Source of the DNA: Halothiobacillus sp.
GTDB taxonomy: Bacteria > Pseudomonadota > Gammaproteobacteria > Halothiobacillales > Halothiobacillaceae
DNA: 64,000 nucleotides
Direction: 5' to 3'
Assembly: GCA_016278265.1 (NCBI GenBank)
Contig: JADQCE010000002.1
Coordinates: 62,001-126,000, forward strand
Shown here: positions 61,215 to 64,000 of the stretch, piece after piece
Position numbering within the stretch: position 1 is the first letter of the stretch
Layout: each line of letters starts with the position of its first letter
The notes under the pieces: model-generated
What the model saw: only the letters and a program-made list of their open reading frames with translations
Database searches by the model: none
Told to the model about the DNA's origin: nothing
Translations under genes and position numbers: made by a program

Positions 61215-64000
61215 GATTCGGCTCCCTTGCGGTCGGCTTGGGGCGCCGCTTCACCGAAGCGGCGGTAGAGGATGGGCAGCAGCACCAGGGTCAGCAGGGT
61301 GGAGGTCACCAGCCCGCCGATGACCACCGCGGCGAGTGGTCGCTGGATCTCCGAGCCCGGCCCCGTCGCGAACAGGAGCGGAATCAGGCCGAAGGCGGCG
61401 ATGGTGGCCGTCATCAACACTGGACGCAGGCGTCGCTTGGCCCCCTCGATCACGGTGTCGTGCAATGACAGGCCCAGCCCTCGCAACTGGTTGAAATAGC
61501 TCACCAGCACCACGCCGTTGAGCACCGCGATACCCAGCAGGGCGATAAAGCCCACCGAGGCCGGCACCGACATGTATTCGCCGGATATCCACAGGCCGAA
61601 CACGCCGCCGATCAGGGCGAAGGGGATATTCAGCAGGACCAGGATGGCCTGGCGGATCGAGCCGAAGGTGGTGAACAGCAGGAGGAAGATTAGGCCGATC
61701 GAGATCGGCACCACCATCCCCAATCGCTTGGCCGCGCGTTGCTGGTTCTCGAACTGACCGCCCCAGGCCAGGCGATAACCCGTATCGAGTGACACCTGGT
61801 CGCCCACCGCCTGGCGGGCATCGTCGACGAAGCCGACCAGATCACGGCCGGCGACGTTCGCGGCCACCACGACGAAACGCTCGCCCAACTCGCGCTCGAC
61901 CTGCACTGGGCCTTCGACGCGTTCGATCGATGCCAAGGCCGATAGGGGCAATTGTCGACCGCCGGGCAGGCTGACCAGCAGCTCGCGCATCGCTTCCGGT
62001 GAGTCGGCGATCTCGCGGCTGCCGCGGATCATCAGCGGCGTGCGCCGCATGCCCTCGTAGACCGTGCCGACGCGTTTACCCTCAAGTTGCGCGCGCAACA
62101 CGGTCTGAAGCTCCTCAATGGCCAGCCCATAGCGTCCGGCGGCCTGGCGGTCGGCGGTGACCTTCAGGTACTGCACGCCCTCGTTGCTGGTATAGAAGAC
62201 ATCCGAGGCGCCGTCGATGCCGCGCACGGTCTCGGCGATGGCCTGAGCCTTCTCGTTGAGCACGTCGAGGTCGGGGCCGTACAACTTGATCGCCAGATCC
62301 CCGCGCACCCCGGTCAGCATCTCGGAGACGCGCATCTCGATCGGTTGGGTGAAGGCATGGGCCACGCCGGGGAAATCCGCGAGGACCAGCCGGATGGCGT
62401 CGATCAGTTCCTCCTTGGTCTCGAAACGCCACTCCTCGCGGGGTTTGAGCACCAGGAAACTGTCGGTCTGATTGAGCCCCATCGGGTCCATGCCCAGTGC
62501 ATCGGACCCCGTCCGGGCGATCACGCCGGTGACTTCGGGGACGCGCTCGATCAACTCCTGCTGGAAACGCTTGTCGATGCGGACCGATTGCTCAAGGGAG
62601 ATCGACGGCAGCTTTTCCAACTGGACGATCACGTCGCCCTCGTTCATCGTCGGCATGAATATCTTGCCGATCTGGGTATAGGCCCCGGCCGTCGCCCCGA
62701 GGGCCAGCAGGGCAGCCGCCCCGATGGTTTTCGGGTGGGCCAGTGACCACGCCAGTGCCGGGGTGTAGGCCTTGTGGAGTTGGCGCACCAGCCACGGCTC
62801 ATCGTGCGGCACGTTGCGCAGCAGGAATGTGCTGATCACCGGGATTGCCGTCAGCGAGAGCAGCAGTGAACTACCCAGGGCGAAGACGATGGTCAGTGCC
62901 ACCGGCTTGAACAGCTTGCCTTCCAGTCCCTGCAGGGTGAGCAGCGGCAGGAAGACGATCACGATGATCAGGATGCCCGCGGTCACTGGGGCGGCCACCT
63001 CGCGCACGGCGCGATAGATCACGTGCAGCCGGGGCAGGCGTTTGGCCTCCTTCTCCCGCGCCAGGTGGGCGACGATGTTCTCGACCACCACGACGGCGGC
63101 GTCAACCAGCATACCGATCGCGATGGCCAGCCCGCCCAGGCTCATCAGGTTGGCGGACATCCCCACCTGGTCCATGAGAATGAAGGTCAGGAGGGCGGAC
63201 AGCGGCAGGATCAGGGCCACGGTCACCGCCGCCCTCAGGTTGCCAAGGAAGATCACCAGGAGGATCAGCACCAGGATGATGGCTTCCTCGAGCGCCTTGG
63301 TCACGGTGTGCACGGCCTGGTCGACCAGCGTCCCACGGTTGTAGAAGACGTCGATGCTCACGCCTTCCGGCAGGGTGGAGGACAGTTCGTCGAGCTTGTC
63401 CTGCACGCCGGCGACGATCTCGCGAGCGTTCGCACCGCGCAGGCCCAGCACCAGTCCCTGGACGGCCTCCCGGTCACCGTTCTTGGTCACCGCGCCGTAG
63501 CGGGTGAGGCTGCCGATCTGGACATCGGCGACATCGGCGACGTGGATCGGCGCGCCGCCCGGCGTCATCGCCACTACGGTTTCACGTAGATCGTCCAGCT
63601 GCGTGACGGCGCCCTGGACGCGTACCAGAAGCGCCTCCTCGCCGTCCTCGACCCGGCCCGCGCCGTCGTTCTTGTTGTTTCTCGCCAGGGCGGCGCGCAG
63701 TTGCTCGAGCGTGACACCCCGGGCGCTCATCCTCGCCGTGTCGGGTTCGACTTCGAAGGTGCGGATGTGTCCGCCCAGGGCATTGACGTCGGCCACGCCC
63801 GGCACCGTCCTCAGGGCCGGGCGGATCACCCAGTCGAGCAGCGAGCGGCGTTCGGCCAGCGACAGATCGCCCCCGTCGATGGTGAACATGAACATCTCGC
63901 CCAGCGGGGTGGTGATCGGTGCCATGCCGCCGGTCGCGTCAGGCGGCAGATCCCCCCAGACGGCGGCGAGACGTTCGGACACCTGCTGGCGGGCCCAGTA
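61211..64000 (-). CDS. CzcA-like heavy-metal efflux RND pump (partial, N-terminus outside window)
   Basis: Proton-driven inner-membrane RND pump of the HME family that expels metal cations through a periplasmic adaptor and outer-membrane channel. 929 residues are visible; the frame runs off the right edge and roughly the first 110 residues are missing. Seen: AIGMLVDAAVVVVENIVAHL in the proton-relay helix, the large periplasmic loops, LLGIAVLNGVVLVSYFNQLR and LRPVLMTATIAAFGLIPLLF near the C-terminus. These favour a CzcA-like over a CusA-like member, but metal specificity cannot be settled. The adaptor and channel genes should lie to the right. Confidence 0.9.
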   Translation of the reverse strand, partial: YWARQQVSERLAAVWGDLPPDATGGMAPITTPLGEMFMFTIDGGDLSLAERRSLLDWVIRPALRTVPGVADVNALGGHIRTFEVEPDTARMSARGVTLEQLRAALARNNKNDGAGRVEDGEEALLVRVQGAVTQLDDLRETVVAMTPGGAPIHVADVADVQIGSLTRYGAVTKNGDREAVQGLVLGLRGANAREIVAGVQDKLDELSSTLPEGVSIDVFYNRGTLVDQAVHTVTKALEEAIILVLILLVIFLGNLRAAVTVALILPLSALLTFILMDQVGMSANLMSLGGLAIAIGMLVDAAVVVVENIVAHLAREKEAKRLPRLHVIYRAVREVAAPVTAGILIIVIVFLPLLTLQGLEGKLFKPVALTIVFALGSSLLLSLTAIPVISTFLLRNVPHDEPWLVRQLHKAYTPALAWSLAHPKTIGAAALLALGATAGAYTQIGKIFMPTMNEGDVIVQLEKLPSISLEQSVRIDKRFQQELIERVPEVTGVIARTGSDALGMDPMGLNQTDSFLVLKPREEWRFETKEELIDAIRLVLADFPGVAHAFTQPIEMRVSEMLTGVRGDLAIKLYGPDLDVLNEKAQAIAETVRGIDGASDVFYTSNEGVQYLKVTADRQAAGRYGLAIEELQTVLRAQLEGKRVGTVYEGMRRTPLMIRGSREIADSPEAMRELLVSLPGGRQLPLSALASIERVEGPVQVERELGERFVVVAANVAGRDLVGFVDDARQAVGDQVSLDTGYRLAWGGQFENQQRAAKRLGMVVPISIGLIFLLLFTTFGSIRQAILVLLNIPFALIGGVFGLWISGEYMSVPASVGFIALLGIAVLNGVVLVSYFNQLRGLGLSLHDTVIEGAKRRLRPVLMTATIAAFGLIPLLFATGPGSEIQRPLAAVVIGGLVTSTLLTLVLLPILYRRFGEAAPQADRKGAES

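Overview
The window is chromosomal DNA of a high-GC gammaproteobacterium. Gene order is typical of that class: rpoC-str-S10-spc-alpha, recA-recX-alaS-lysC-csrA-tRNA-Ser, divergent bamD/rluD, rplM-rpsI and trpDC-osmC-speD. A halophilic or chemolithotrophic sulfur bacterium near Halothiobacillus/Guyparkeria or the Ectothiorhodospiraceae would fit, but that is an impression, not a demonstrated placement. Nearly everything is housekeeping sequence. Two intergenic zones (about 23.4-23.9 kb and 40.4-42.7 kb) look foreign or repeat-derived.

Layout. (1) 1-19.9 kb, plus strand: 3' part of rpoC, then rpsL-rpsG-fusA-tuf-rpsJ, then rplC through rplO and secY, then rpsM-rpsK-rpsD-rpoA-rplQ. The block departs from the usual plan: rpsJ is attached to tuf and cut off from rplC by two intrinsic-terminator hairpins with a promoter between them, and rpmJ is missing between secY and rpsM. 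(2) 20-23.4 kb: DUF302 protein, Gln-rich exported protein, uvrB. (3) 23.4-23.9 kb: a 351-bp element with 32-bp terminal inverted repeats between divergent uvrB and rnr. (4) 23.9-34.8 kb: rnr, rlmB, aspartate aminotransferase, recA, recX, alaS, lysC, csrA and tRNA-Ser(GCU). (5) 34.9-40.4 kb, minus strand: an apparent operon glyQ-glyS-plsC-fructosamine kinase-SDR. (6) 40.4-42.7 kb: a hairpin repeat, a cluster of nested palindromes, and an AT-rich insert with an HNH protein and a lipoprotein. (7) 42.7-48.7 kb: trpD, trpC, osmC-like, speD, glcF (minus), rplM, rpsI. (8) 49-58.3 kb: exported Sel1/peptidoglycan-binding protein, bamD, rluD-pgeF-gcvR-def-EamA, clpB. (9) 58.4-64 kb, minus strand: a translationally coupled metal-efflux cluster, czcA-like RND pump (cut by the window end), DUF3240, PepSY protein with an acidic repeat tail, PhoP-like regulator and PhoQ-like kinase.

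How it works together. The first 20 kb and the rplM-rpsI pair build the ribosome, the core polymerase and the Sec channel. Their leaders repeatedly combine a promoter with a terminator-like hairpin, which suggests attenuation control of ribosomal protein transcription units. CsrA is preceded by a hairpin exposing an ACGGA loop, consistent with autoregulation. ClpB has a clear sigma-32-type promoter. The right-end operon joins an efflux pump to its probable sensor system, with the PepSY protein a likely periplasmic metal-binding or sensing component.
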